This document shows, one piece after another, positions 17,098 to 26,984 of a stretch of DNA of 64,000 nt. Positions within the stretch are counted from its first letter, which is position 1. Each line of letters begins with the position of its first letter. Position numbers and translations under genes: made by a program. The notes below the pieces were generated by a model that did not search any database, was not told the DNA's origin, and was given only the letters and a program-made list of their open reading frames with translations. The stretch is from assembly GCA_031257015.1 (NCBI GenBank), contig JAIRPK010000016.1:62001-126000 (forward strand). The letters run 5' to 3'. This DNA comes from Tannerellaceae bacterium. GTDB lineage: Bacteria > Bacteroidota > Bacteroidia > Bacteroidales > Tannerellaceae.

Positions 17098-20000
17098 ATG
17101 ACAAATAAATTAATATTAACTGGAATCTTTCTCGCCATGATATGCGGAATTTCCCCATTGACAAAAGCACAATCACTCTCTCCAACACCGGGAGCCGTGA
17201 CGCCATCTTTAGACCCTACTTTGGCCAATGCGCCGATGGATTATATGGGAAAAGTGGATTTTACGTCTGCTTACAGGTTTATTACCAGTTGGGTGAGACA
17301 ACCGGCAGGAGCTGCACCATCACCGATAAACCCGAATATATTCCGTATGTATCAATTTTCTGTTCCTCTTGTTGCCGATTTGGACGGGGATGGGAATCCT
17401 GAATTGATAGGTTTAGGAGTTAGAAAGGATGATAATCAAAATGGGCTAGCCGGAAATTATAACGGAATACAAATTTATAATGGGAAAACTGGCGTTCTTA
17501 TTGATACATGTATTTTCCCTATGGAAGCAGGCCGAAATTGGGATTGGGGCTACTGGAGTTCAGGAAACCATGGTTCCCCCAGTCCGATGGCTATTGTCGA
17601 TTCTGACAGAGATGGTATAAGAGAATTAATTATGGGTTTTCCTTATGCTTATGGACATCCCAGTTATCGAAATAAACTGGCTTCATTTGATTTAATTCCA
17701 CAGAAACAAAATGGAATTACTGTCGGCTATCGGTTAAAAGAAAAATGGTGCAGCTCGGCAAGATATAATCACAACGATGTTTACGACCGCCCTATACCTA
17801 CGGTCGTGGATTTAGACGGGGATGGAAATCCGGAAATACTTGCTTACAATAAAATATACGATGCTCAAACAGGCTATCTCTTATTGGAACTTGAAACAAT
17901 GGACAACGTAGGTCCGACAAATATCGCTTATATTGGCTCCGATCGGCAAGCAATGGTTAATGACCAGGGTATCGGCTTTAATTATGTTTACGATATGGAT
18001 GGGGATGGAATTTATGATGTTATTGCCGGAGGAAAGATATATAGGATACAGAAAAATGGCGGAGTGTTTACATATGACTTGATTCATGTAAGGGATGCCA
18101 GGGGAAATTTAGTTCCCGATGGACGCACAGGCGTGGCCGACATAGATGGAGACGGGAAACCGGATGTTGTTACCGTAATAGGTGTAAATAATGATCAGCT
18201 ACGAATAGTTGTTTGGGATCTGGGATTCGTTACTGTGGGGCCGCAAGTAGCATCCGTCAAGGCGGATGTAACATTTAACTTTAGACGTGACGGAGGATTT
18301 GGCAGTAATTCATACGTCTATATTGGTGATATTGACGGAATAGTACAGACTGTTAACGGCGTTGATTATCGTCTGCCGGAAATTTGTGTTTTAGCCTTGA
18401 AATATGGATACGGCTTGCCACAACATCCTAATGTAAATGGTATTCCTGCGGCAAATGGAGGTATTCCGTCTAACAGCAGAAACAGTAGAGAAGGCGATCT
18501 AATCGGCTTGACCTGGGATGCAAATCCAGGTATAGCAGCTGATAAACGCCTCAAACTTTCATTTGTATTGGAACATAACGACCGCTCGCACAATACAGGT
18601 TTCACAATGTATGATTTCGACAATGACGGAATGCAAGAAATCTGCTATCGAGACGAACAGAAACTACGTATTATCAAAGCCGGAGGACATCCGTATATTC
18701 CTATTACTGCAACAAAAATCAATTCTCCACAGACGATTTTATTCAGTGAACCGGTTGCATCCTATACAGGCTTTGAATATCCTGCCATTGCAGATATAGA
18801 CAATGATGGTTCTGCCGAAATGGTTGTTATGGGAGATGAATTTATTCATGAAACACGCGGCTTCATCTACGCCCTGGGAAACGGACATGGAGATAAATTT
18901 GCCGCCGCATTGCCTGTCTGGAACCAGTTCATGTATGACCCCTTCAAAATAGACCCATACACATTGCAAACACCTAAAGGTCCTGCCCCAAACCGCCTGT
19001 CTGCAAACTATAAATACACCCGTATAATTCGAGACATGAACGGGAATATTCAGAAAAGCATACAGGATTATAATCCATTCAACGGAACTCTATTGCAGGC
19101 AACAAAAATTAATGGCGACAGCCTTATGGCTCACGGAACATACGAACCTCTTGTCTTCTTGCCCGAAGTATATATTGTTGATCGCACCATAGATCCGATG
19201 AAGGCACCTAAAATAGTTACTGTCGGTCTTAATCATTATATAGAAATGACCGTAGGAAATAACAGAGCGGCTAAAGTCGATGTCTCGTCCAATATGCCGA
19301 TTCGTTATTATAGTCAAAATACTGTCAGCAAGGCGACCATGACCGAACTGAATTTAGACCAGGCTTACGATGTCAATAACGTAAGACTAGGCTCAAACTT
19401 TACTATTCCTCCCGGAACAGAGAAGACAATCAGGATTAATATTCCCAGCGATCAAGACATCTACATCGTGCGCCTTGGCGACAATAGTTACATTGATGCC
19501 AGCGGAAACATTAACTGGAAATTCGGCTACAACAGAAGCGGGGAACAATATACCGGCGAATTTGGCAACGGTACGAGCGGACAATCCAGCCGCGCTTTCC
19601 GTGATGGAAACTGGAATAACCAGGTCGCACGTGTTGCACAGCTTGGAACATTCCCTGACTTCTACACAATTCAGGAACTTGACAGCGTGGAAATGGACAT
19701 CCTCAGCAACGACATCTTGCCGGATATACCGATAACGATAGGCACCACGCCTGGACAGATATGGACTGAACCGCCTTACCTGTCCAATCTTGTGCTTGCA
19801 GATTCAAACATTATACAATATCCAAAAGCCGGATACCTTACGTTCAATTATCAAAAAGGAGGCAAGAACCGCATCTTCTATCATCATAACGACAGCGGGT
19901 ATCTTGTTAACAGCATCGACACATTCATATACAGACTAACCTTTAGAAACCCCCAGGGCAATTGGATGAAGACAGAAATCGACACTGTCTGCATATACGT

Positions 20001-21984
20001 AATGCACAGCAAAGTATCCGGCTTCACCGTCTGTGCAAACTCCGCCAGCATCATTGAACTGGAAGAACGCCCAAGCGGAGTGATCTTTGAATGGTACAAC
20101 GAGCATTTGCAATATCTCGGTTTAGGTCGCTCGCGTTCAATTACCACTCAACAGGATTCAATCTACTGGCTAAAGCCCCACGCCATACAATTCCCCAAAG
20201 CTCCCTTCCCGCTTGGCAAACTCAAAGTGTCCGTTGTACCATTAAAATCAGGCTCCACTTCATTAATGAAATGGACGGGAGAACTTAGCACGAACTGGCG
20301 AGACCCCATGAACTGGGTCGCCGTAGAAACAGACGCCCAGGGCAGGACTTATGAAACGCATGTGGACTATTCACCAGCTCCATGCACCAATGTAATCATC
20401 CCCTCAAGGGTTAATAATTTCCCGGAACTGACGCGCCCCGTAACTTGCGACAGCATATTGATGAAAGACCGTGCAATGCTGAAAAACCCCCATGCCCTGC
20501 AATACAAGCACGCATCAGTGGAAATTAAGCTCAAACCTTCAGAGCAGGAACGCTTCGTTATGTGGTCAGCCCCGCTGGCCGGAATGGTTTCCGGCGACTA
20601 CCATTATCGTGACAAGAGCAATAAACCTCAATGGGGCGACGTCTTCATGAACTTCTTTCAGAAAGTTCCGGGCGCCAGCAGTGTTGTCCCAAACAGATTT
20701 ACACCAACGACAGACAAGGTTGATTACAAACTTGACCTCGGCGTTGCCTTCAATCTCAAAGTCAAAGCTACCAGCATGACGAAAGACAGTCTGTTAAGCT
20801 TCCCCAGAGCCGAAAGACAATACAGTGTAACGACTTCCACAGGCACGACCGTCACTAATATCACACGTCCCAACAACCACGGCAAATTCATCACTGATGG
20901 CTCCACTCCCTCCGGCAATGACAACACCTTCGACCTGAAAGTTATCGACCATCCGAACTCAAATATGGTTCAGGTCGTAAATCCTTACATGGCATACCTG
21001 GATATACGCAAGTTCCTTGTCGCTAACAGCGCCGTATTACATTCCGGCTACTACCTGTGGAACGGCGAAGTGAACTCCGGATTCTACGCCGCATTGCTCT
21101 CGAACGGCTATACGGGCGTGCAGCAACACTTCAGCAATTTCCCGTCCGCTCCAACGCCGGTCGAACTGTTTATTCCACCTCTGCAATCATTCTTCGTAGC
21201 CAAGCAACGACCAAGTGCACAGCTGGCGTCACTGAAAATGTCTCCAAACTGGACAACAACCGTAGCCCCCGTGAAAGGATCTTATACCCTCCGTTCGATG
21301 CAGCCCGTCGTAAAGAATGTTCTTAACATCGAATTGTCGCAGGGCGAAAAGAAAGCCCGTGCCGCCATTGTCCACAATCCTAAAGCCAGCAACTTTATCG
21401 ACCGTGACGACATGCCGGCCATAGATTACAGTGAGCTGCCACTCACTCTCTATACCTTCTCCAGCAACCATGCACCGCTGATTATCAATGTCGGCAGCCA
21501 CCTCGACATTCACTCTACCGCCATCGGCATGAGGATAAAAAACGCCGGCGAAACCAAGCTCTCATTCGCCAATCTCCGTGGCTTCGGCTATGATGCCATT
21601 CTTGTCGACAAGCTTCTCAACAAGGAAATCAACTTGCAGCAAAACCCAGAATACACATTCACGGTAACAAAAAACGGTAACGACTTTATTGAAATAAACG
21701 ACCGGTTCGTCCTGAAGTTCAAGCTCGGCAACCTTAGTTCGGTCGAGGACATCGCCCCCACGGCAAGCATCTCCGTAACAGGTGAGCACGGACATATCGA
21801 CATCCGTTCAGGAGAAGGCGACCTGGGCAACGTTCAGGTGTATGATGCTCTCGGCAAGCGAGTGTATAACAACGCCTCGCCAGGCAACAGCCACCTGCGC
21901 ATCCAGGTCGAGAGCCGGCATATATACATCGTCCGCGCCACCGTTGCCGGTAAAATTCTAACCGAAAAGGTAATGGTCAAGTAG
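17098..21984 (+). CDS. Large secreted FG-GAP/VCBS-repeat protein with type IX sorting domain
   Basis: A 1628-residue exported protein. A signal peptide (about 1-24, ending TKAQS) leads into an integrin-like FG-GAP region with at least seven calcium-loop motifs: DLDGDGNPE (about 94 and 239), DSDRDG (168), DMDGDG (299), DIDGDGKPD (348), DFDNDG (506) and DIDNDG (565). The middle has a stretch around YTIQELDSVEMDILSNDI that resembles Ig/cadherin-like wall proteins. The last 80 residues (GNVQVYDALGKRVYNN ... IYIVRATVAGKILTEKVMVK) are a type A sorting domain of the type IX secretion system, so the protein should cross the outer membrane and be fixed to the surface. Function is unknown; adhesion is a fair guess. 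A strong terminator follows. Confidence 0.88.
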   Translation: MTNKLILTGIFLAMICGISPLTKAQSLSPTPGAVTPSLDPTLANAPMDYMGKVDFTSAYRFITSWVRQPAGAAPSPINPNIFRMYQFSVPLVADLDGDGNPELIGLGVRKDDNQNGLAGNYNGIQIYNGKTGVLIDTCIFPMEAGRNWDWGYWSSGNHGSPSPMAIVDSDRDGIRELIMGFPYAYGHPSYRNKLASFDLIPQKQNGITVGYRLKEKWCSSARYNHNDVYDRPIPTVVDLDGDGNPEILAYNKIYDAQTGYLLLELETMDNVGPTNIAYIGSDRQAMVNDQGIGFNYVYDMDGDGIYDVIAGGKIYRIQKNGGVFTYDLIHVRDARGNLVPDGRTGVADIDGDGKPDVVTVIGVNNDQLRIVVWDLGFVTVGPQVASVKADVTFNFRRDGGFGSNSYVYIGDIDGIVQTVNGVDYRLPEICVLALKYGYGLPQHPNVNGIPAANGGIPSNSRNSREGDLIGLTWDANPGIAADKRLKLSFVLEHNDRSHNTGFTMYDFDNDGMQEICYRDEQKLRIIKAGGHPYIPITATKINSPQTILFSEPVASYTGFEYPAIADIDNDGSAEMVVMGDEFIHETRGFIYALGNGHGDKFAAALPVWNQFMYDPFKIDPYTLQTPKGPAPNRLSANYKYTRIIRDMNGNIQKSIQDYNPFNGTLLQATKINGDSLMAHGTYEPLVFLPEVYIVDRTIDPMKAPKIVTVGLNHYIEMTVGNNRAAKVDVSSNMPIRYYSQNTVSKATMTELNLDQAYDVNNVRLGSNFTIPPGTEKTIRINIPSDQDIYIVRLGDNSYIDASGNINWKFGYNRSGEQYTGEFGNGTSGQSSRAFRDGNWNNQVARVAQLGTFPDFYTIQELDSVEMDILSNDILPDIPITIGTTPGQIWTEPPYLSNLVLADSNIIQYPKAGYLTFNYQKGGKNRIFYHHNDSGYLVNSIDTFIYRLTFRNPQGNWMKTEIDTVCIYVMHSKVSGFTVCANSASIIELEERPSGVIFEWYNEHLQYLGLGRSRSITTQQDSIYWLKPHAIQFPKAPFPLGKLKVSVVPLKSGSTSLMKWTGELSTNWRDPMNWVAVETDAQGRTYETHVDYSPAPCTNVIIPSRVNNFPELTRPVTCDSILMKDRAMLKNPHALQYKHASVEIKLKPSEQERFVMWSAPLAGMVSGDYHYRDKSNKPQWGDVFMNFFQKVPGASSVVPNRFTPTTDKVDYKLDLGVAFNLKVKATSMTKDSLLSFPRAERQYSVTTSTGTTVTNITRPNNHGKFITDGSTPSGNDNTFDLKVIDHPNSNMVQVVNPYMAYLDIRKFLVANSAVLHSGYYLWNGEVNSGFYAALLSNGYTGVQQHFSNFPSAPTPVELFIPPLQSFFVAKQRPSAQLASLKMSPNWTTTVAPVKGSYTLRSMQPVVKNVLNIELSQGEKKARAAIVHNPKASNFIDRDDMPAIDYSELPLTLYTFSSNHAPLIINVGSHLDIHSTAIGMRIKNAGETKLSFANLRGFGYDAILVDKLLNKEINLQQNPEYTFTVTKNGNDFIEINDRFVLKFKLGNLSSVEDIAPTASISVTGEHGHIDIRSGEGDLGNVQVYDALGKRVYNNASPGNSHLRIQVESRHIYIVRATVAGKILTEKVMVK

Positions 21985-22046
21985 GCACGCATATCAAACG
22001 CCAAAAACTGCATAATAAAACTTGTTATATTGATTTATATGTGTTC

Positions 22047-22084
22047 AGCCGGAGAGGAACAGACCTCTCCGGCTTTAATTTTTC
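22047..22084 (+). terminator. strong terminator after the secreted FG-GAP protein
   Basis: Perfect 11-bp stem AGCCGGAGAGG/CCTCTCCGGCT with a 6-nt loop, followed by TTAATTTTT. It lies 62 bp after the stop codon. Confidence 0.9.
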
Positions 22085-22164
22085 CCGTTTGCGCTAATCA
22101 TTAATTGTTAAAAACGGAAAACAAAATAAGGCATCTATTTATGTGTTTTTTAATTGACGAGCGC

Positions 22165-22416
22165 CACGTCTTTAAACATGTTCGCTACGTCTTTAAAGAC
22201 GTTCGTCACGTCTTTTGACATGTAAGTTACGTCTTTAAAGATGTTCGCTACGTCTTTTGACATGTAAGTTACGTCTTTAAAGACGTTCGCCACGTCTTTT
22301 GACATGTAAGTTACGTCTTTAAAGACGTTCGTCACGTCTTTTGACATGTAAGTTACGTCTTTAAAGACGTTCGCCACGTCTTTAAACATGTTCGTTACGT
22401 CTTTTTACATCTTCGG
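22165..22416. repeat. array of twelve 21-bp palindromic units (array 2)
   Basis: Twelve units of exactly 21 bp with two alternating types: (Y)ACGTCTTTAAAGACGTTCG(Y), which contains the 16-bp perfect palindrome ACGTCTTTAAAGACGT, and YACGTCTTTTGACATGTAAGT. The order is largely A-B-A-B, a 42-bp super-unit. It lies between the terminator of the FG-GAP gene and the patatin gene, about 270 bp upstream of the patatin promoter. The sequence is unrelated to array 1 except for the ACATGT core, but the period and symmetry are the same. The minus strand stays open through it (7-residue repeats NVFKDVT), with no ribosome site. Confidence 0.92.
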
Positions 22417-22683
22417 AAGATGTCTAAAAATGCTCCGAGAATATGCGAAGGATTAGGAAATTATTTATTTGATTCGTCAGGAATTTGAGTTTTTCAAAAA
22501 AAGCAGGAGACTTGTTTCTGAAAGTTCAAGACGGGTTCAATTGCCTGGGCTAGCATCCAAAGCGATATATCCGTAAAGCAGACGCGAAAATGAAAAGAAT
22601 CTGCGATTCCAGTCTCCTTGATTATATAAAGCGTAAAGAAGGCGCACCAGGCCTCCGGATCAGCATGACAAGCCCAAAAACTC

Positions 22684-22713
22684 TTTCGGTTATCGTCGAA
22701 AAATCTATATTTG
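22684..22713 (+). promoter_or_regulatory. promoter abutting the patatin start codon
   Basis: TTTC (22684-22687), 18 bp, TATATTTG (22706-22713), followed by C. The ATG of the patatin gene begins at 22718, only 4 bp after the -7 element, so this promoter would make a leaderless or nearly leaderless mRNA. Confidence 0.5.
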
Positions 22714-22717
22714 CTAT

Positions 22718-25033
22718 ATGAAAACATTCATAGTCAATATCATAATCCTTTTCCACTTTCTTGTCCCTCAAGCCATCGTCGGACAGAAGGTCGGCCTGGT
22801 GTTGAGTGGAGGCGGAGCCAAAGGCGCAGCGCATATAGGCGTCATCAAAGCCCTTGAGGAAAACGGCGTACCGATCGACTATATCACCGGGACGTCAATC
22901 GGCGCCATCGTCGGCAGTCTCTACGCCATGGGCTACTCTCCGGACGAGATGCTAAAGCTCTTTCTCTCCGACGAGTTCAGTTACTGGCAAACCGGAACAG
23001 TGGAGAGCCACTACGCTAATTCATTCAAACGCCCGGAAGCAACTCCGGAGATTGTGCGCTTTCCCATCATTATCGACACTCTCCATCTCAGCACGAACAT
23101 ATTCCCCCAAAGCCTCATCAACCCTGTTCAGATGAATCAGGCCTTCCTTGGCCTGTTTGCGCAGGCTTCGGCGAGAGCGTTCTGGAACTTCGACAACCTC
23201 TTCGTTCCCTTCCGCTGCGTTGCTTCAAACATTTATGGCAAGAAGCCGGTTATCTTCCGAAACGGCGACCTTGGTGATGCCGTTCGCGCCTCCATGTCCT
23301 TCCCCTTCGTGTTCAAACCAATTCGCAAAGACAGTATTCCGCTCTTCGACGGCGGCATCTATGACAACTTCCCCGTCAACCCGATGAAAGACGCCTTCCA
23401 TCCAGACTTTATCATAGGCAGCGCCGTTGTCAATCCTCCCGATAAACCATCCGACAACCTCTATGAGCAGCTCAAAGCCATGATTATGCAAAAGACCGAA
23501 TACGACATACCTGAGGAAGAAGGCCTAATGCTGAGCTTCAACTTCCCCGACGTCGGCCTCATGGATTTCCATCGCGCCGAAGAGCTAATGGAAGCAGGCT
23601 ACCGCCAAACAATTATCATCCTCGATTCCATCAAACGCAAGGTGAGCCGGCATGTTGCTCCCTCCGCCCTCGATTCCCGCCGCAAAGCCTATAAGGAAAG
23701 CCTCCCTCCCCTGCTTTTTCAAGACATTTATATCACTGGCGTAACCGAATCGCAGAAATCCTATATCGAAACGCAACTCCACCGCGACATCAACGGCACC
23801 TTCACAATGGCGGACTTTAAATTCGCCTACTTCAAACTCCTTTCCCACAATCGCATCAAGGAAATTATCCCCCACGCCATATACAATCGCCTCAGCCGGA
23901 CATTCGATCTTTACCTCGAAGTTGAAATGGGCGACGCCCTGAACGTCAGTTTCGGAGGCAACATCTCCTCGTACCAGGCCAACCAGCTCTTCGTCGGCGT
24001 CGGCTATCAAAACATCTCCACCTTCGCCACTGATCTTGACGCCCAATTCCAGGTCGGCAACTCCTACGATGGCGTCAACCTTAACAGCCGCTTTTACCTC
24101 CAGACCAAAATCCCTGCCTACATCAACGCCCAAGGCACTTACAACAACAAAAAATACGCCGGCTCCCAATCTCTTTTTTATGAAGACATCGTCCCTTCGA
24201 TCATCAAACAAAAAGAACTATACCTCCGCCTCAGCTTCGGTTTCCCCATCATCCGCAAAGCAAAAGCGGAAATCAGTGCCGCCTACGGTCGCCTTGACGA
24301 CAACTATTTCCAAACGCTCACCCTTGCCAGCCCCGGCGCCAAGTTTGAGCACAGTCGCCACGACCTCCTTATCCAAACCATCCAAATCGACTATAACACG
24401 CTCGACGCCAAACAATACCCCGTATCCGGCAGCGCCCTCTCCCTCTCCGCCCTTTCTGCCACGGGCAGTGAGAATTTCACCTCCGGCACAGGTTATATCC
24501 CCGCCGCTCAAACCCGCTCATGGCTCCAAACCCATGCTATGTGGAATCATTACCATTCCCTCGGCTCCAACTTCTCTCTCGGCGTTCTCGGCGAATGTCT
24601 GCTTTCCACCAAAGAACTCAACAACAACTACACCGCCGCGATCCTCCAAGCCCCCGCATTCACGCCCACCCCTCACAGCAAAATACAATTCAACGAAGCC
24701 TTCCGCGCCAACCAGTACGCCGCCCTGGGCATTAGCCCTATCCTCCGTCTCAGCAGCATGACGCACCTCCGCGCCGATCTCTTCGCCTTTGCCCCCTTCC
24801 GCAAGATTCTTCGCGGCCCACAAAACGAGCAACAGGAACCATACCACTTCCAGCCGGCCAAGTACGATGTCTGGTTCCGCACCTGCCAATACATCGGAGA
24901 GCTGTCGCTTGTCATCCAACTCCCCTTCGCCTCCATCAGCATATACGGAAACGCATACAGCTACCCCAAAAACAACATCAACTTCGGCGTAAACATCGGC
25001 TACCTCATCTTCGGGAACAAATTCATCAACTGA
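22718..25033 (+). CDS. Patatin-like phospholipase fused to an outer-membrane beta-barrel
   Basis: A 771-residue exported lipase. After a signal peptide (about 1-22) comes a patatin domain with oxyanion hole GGGAKG (31-36), nucleophile Ser60 in GTSIGA and catalytic Asp211 in FDGGIYDN. A POTRA-like segment (about 340-420, DIYITGVTESQKSYIETQL) leads to a C-terminal BamA/surface-antigen barrel (about 420-771) with alternating strands. This is the PlpD-like type of two-part secretion, in which the barrel anchors or passes the lipase at the outer membrane. Full length for Bacteroidota members. It is followed by a strong bidirectional terminator and convergent with the polysaccharide cluster. Confidence 0.9.
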   Translation: MKTFIVNIIILFHFLVPQAIVGQKVGLVLSGGGAKGAAHIGVIKALEENGVPIDYITGTSIGAIVGSLYAMGYSPDEMLKLFLSDEFSYWQTGTVESHYANSFKRPEATPEIVRFPIIIDTLHLSTNIFPQSLINPVQMNQAFLGLFAQASARAFWNFDNLFVPFRCVASNIYGKKPVIFRNGDLGDAVRASMSFPFVFKPIRKDSIPLFDGGIYDNFPVNPMKDAFHPDFIIGSAVVNPPDKPSDNLYEQLKAMIMQKTEYDIPEEEGLMLSFNFPDVGLMDFHRAEELMEAGYRQTIIILDSIKRKVSRHVAPSALDSRRKAYKESLPPLLFQDIYITGVTESQKSYIETQLHRDINGTFTMADFKFAYFKLLSHNRIKEIIPHAIYNRLSRTFDLYLEVEMGDALNVSFGGNISSYQANQLFVGVGYQNISTFATDLDAQFQVGNSYDGVNLNSRFYLQTKIPAYINAQGTYNNKKYAGSQSLFYEDIVPSIIKQKELYLRLSFGFPIIRKAKAEISAAYGRLDDNYFQTLTLASPGAKFEHSRHDLLIQTIQIDYNTLDAKQYPVSGSALSLSALSATGSENFTSGTGYIPAAQTRSWLQTHAMWNHYHSLGSNFSLGVLGECLLSTKELNNNYTAAILQAPAFTPTPHSKIQFNEAFRANQYAALGISPILRLSSMTHLRADLFAFAPFRKILRGPQNEQQEPYHFQPAKYDVWFRTCQYIGELSLVIQLPFASISIYGNAYSYPKNNINFGVNIGYLIFGNKFIN

Positions 25034-25058
25034 TGCAAACATTCCTGAAGGCCGCAAA

Positions 25059-25108
25059 CAAAAAAGCCTCCGCCCTCCTGTGTTTTTAGGAGGGCGGAGG
25101 CTTTTTTT
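25059..25108. terminator. strong bidirectional terminator
   Basis: Perfect 16-bp stem (AAGCCTCCGCCCTCCT and its complement) with an 8-nt loop, A-run on the left and T-run on the right. It ends the patatin transcript on the plus strand and the polysaccharide operon on the minus strand. Confidence 0.92.
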
Positions 25109-25272
25109 GTTGAATATATATATAAATATGAAGGGGGGATTAGATTAAAGATATATTATCAGCATTATTCTTTCTTAGATAAGATATTAACTCAATTCCT
25201 TCATTTTGCACATTTTTTTATAGAACATAGAGAAGGTTCCCACATTAAATTAACTGCTATAAAAGTATAAGA

Positions 25273-26034
25273 TTATATCATCGCTCTAATAAAACCATGA
25301 TAAGCATAATGTATCATGTAATACAAAGCTCTTAGCAAAGGTACTTTTTCAATATCTCTATATATTCGCCATCGACATTTTATTGCTCTTAGTTTATTTG
25401 TAGAAAGAGAGTTTTCTGTTATGCGATTTAATGCCATTATTGTATTTGTATTTTTAGCGATAAAACCCTTTTTCAAAATTGATAACCACAATGCATAATC
25501 TTCACCATTAGTAATTTCTGGAAAGATTGTTTTCTCACTTTTTTGCGCATCATATATAACAGTTAAGCTGTTGATAGAATTAACCTTCAATAATTGTTTA
25601 TAATTAGTTTCTGCAGATGAAATTATAATTCTATTGTTTCTTTGACCACCTTCATCTATTTTTTCAAAATTTGAATAGACAATTGCAACATTATCTTCTT
25701 CAAACAGTTTGATTTGTTCTTCTAGTTTATTCTCAATCCATAAATCTTGACTATCTAAAAGCGCAATATATCTCCCTTTCGCTTTTGTAAGACCTATATT
25801 ACGAGGTACAGAAGCAGAGCCAGACTGTTTATCTGTTTTAAAATATTCAATTTTATCATACCTCTTACAAAAGTCCAATATAACTTTATCGCTTCCATCG
25901 TTAGAACAATCATCAACAATTATTAATTCCCATTCATTATATGTTTGATTTATTACGCTTAAGATACTTTCAGCTATATATTTTACGCTGTTATAGCAAG
26001 GCATAATTATCGAAACTAATTGATTATCCCACAT
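25273..26034 (-). CDS. Glycosyltransferase family 2
   Basis: A 253-residue GT-A sugar transferase, last gene of the polysaccharide cluster. Motifs: VSIIMPCYNSVKYIAESILSVINQTY at the N-terminus, VDDCSNDGS for the nucleotide, and LLDSQDLW in the place of the usual DxD region. It would add one sugar to the lipid-linked repeat unit on the cytoplasmic face. It is the only classical glycosyltransferase in the cluster, so either the unit is very short or other transferases lie elsewhere. The sequence here is much more AT-rich than the flanking genes. Starts 8 bp after the licD-like gene. Confidence 0.88.
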   Translation of the reverse strand: MWDNQLVSIIMPCYNSVKYIAESILSVINQTYNEWELIIVDDCSNDGSDKVILDFCKRYDKIEYFKTDKQSGSASVPRNIGLTKAKGRYIALLDSQDLWIENKLEEQIKLFEEDNVAIVYSNFEKIDEGGQRNNRIIISSAETNYKQLLKVNSINSLTVIYDAQKSEKTIFPEITNGEDYALWLSILKKGFIAKNTNTIMALNRITENSLSTNKLRAIKCRWRIYRDIEKVPLLRALYYMIHYAYHGFIRAMI

Positions 26035-26042
26035 ATTTTTTA

Positions 26043-26879
26043 TTATATATAAATATTAGTATGCTTTTCTCGTTTACTTATTAAAGGAGGAGTCATATAA
26101 TCTCCATATAAATTCTTCAAATAAGTATCCCAATCATTAGGCAAATTCACCTCTATGCCTTCAAAGTTTTTTTTACATACAGGAAAAAAAACAGTTCTGG
26201 GTAATATTTCACCTAAATAGTGACGTCTCCCAGAAACAATCGTCAAATATTTTGTGTCTTTTGAGTATTGGCTATATTTATCTAGATAGTTCAATAGTGG
26301 TTGTCGTTTTATCATCAAAAGAAATAATCTTCCTATTGTTTTCCGCAAGCTGTAAAAATTATTTTTATTCAATAATTTATTATTAGATTGGGAATACTTC
26401 ATTGAATTGGATAAGAAAATTATCAAACGGCAGATAAAACTTTTATAAATCCGAAGTATAATATTGTTAGGAACATTGTCCATTGGAAATATTTCAATCC
26501 AAACTCCTCGATATTTTTCCCATCCAGAAAAATAAGCATCGATCATGCAAGTTCCTTTCTTATGTACGTGCATATAATAACTTTTACTTTCATTTTTCGT
26601 ATTAGGACAAGATAATTCATAATTATCACCCAATTCTTCTTCAAAAATCTGTTTGAATTTTTCATAATCATTTCTTATCATCATTAAATCCATGTCATCA
26701 TCCCAAGGAATAAAACCTTGATGGCGAACAGCCCCCAAGGCGGAACCTCCACCTAACATAAGTGTCAGATTATATTTTTTGCACACTGCATGTATATCTT
26801 TATACATACTCAGGTAAAGAGAATGTAATTCCTTCCGTTCCACTTCTGTGATTTCAGATATGTTTTTAAAACCAATCAT
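26043..26879 (-). CDS. LicD-family phosphotransferase
   Basis: A 278-residue LicD/fukutin-type enzyme, which transfers a phospho-alcohol (phosphocholine, ribitol phosphate or similar) from a CDP carrier to a glycan. The signature is LGGGSALGAVRHQGFIPWDDDMDLMM (about 43-68), where the acidic cluster binds the metal. With an IspD-like cytidylyltransferase and an SDR in the same operon, a CDP-polyol donor is more likely than CDP-choline, since no choline uptake or kinase genes are near. AT-rich like its neighbours. About 105 bp of non-coding sequence precede it. Confidence 0.87.
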   Translation of the reverse strand: MIGFKNISEITEVERKELHSLYLSMYKDIHAVCKKYNLTLMLGGGSALGAVRHQGFIPWDDDMDLMMIRNDYEKFKQIFEEELGDNYELSCPNTKNESKSYYMHVHKKGTCMIDAYFSGWEKYRGVWIEIFPMDNVPNNIILRIYKSFICRLIIFLSNSMKYSQSNNKLLNKNNFYSLRKTIGRLFLLMIKRQPLLNYLDKYSQYSKDTKYLTIVSGRRHYLGEILPRTVFFPVCKKNFEGIEVNLPNDWDTYLKNLYGDYMTPPLISKREKHTNIYI

Positions 26880-26984
26880 ATTCTTAAATACTATTTAATA
26901 TTTCATTATTATTTCAATCTTTTCATCGTAATGAATATCTAGCTTACTAATACAAAAGCGCTAATTATTTAAAGATAATCTGCG

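Noticed and set aside
22196..22340. Additional invertible-promoter repeats in array 2, since AGACGTTCGT fits the motif ARACGTWCGT
   Set aside because: The match is part of the 21-bp repeat unit, and no inverted partner flanking a promoter was found.
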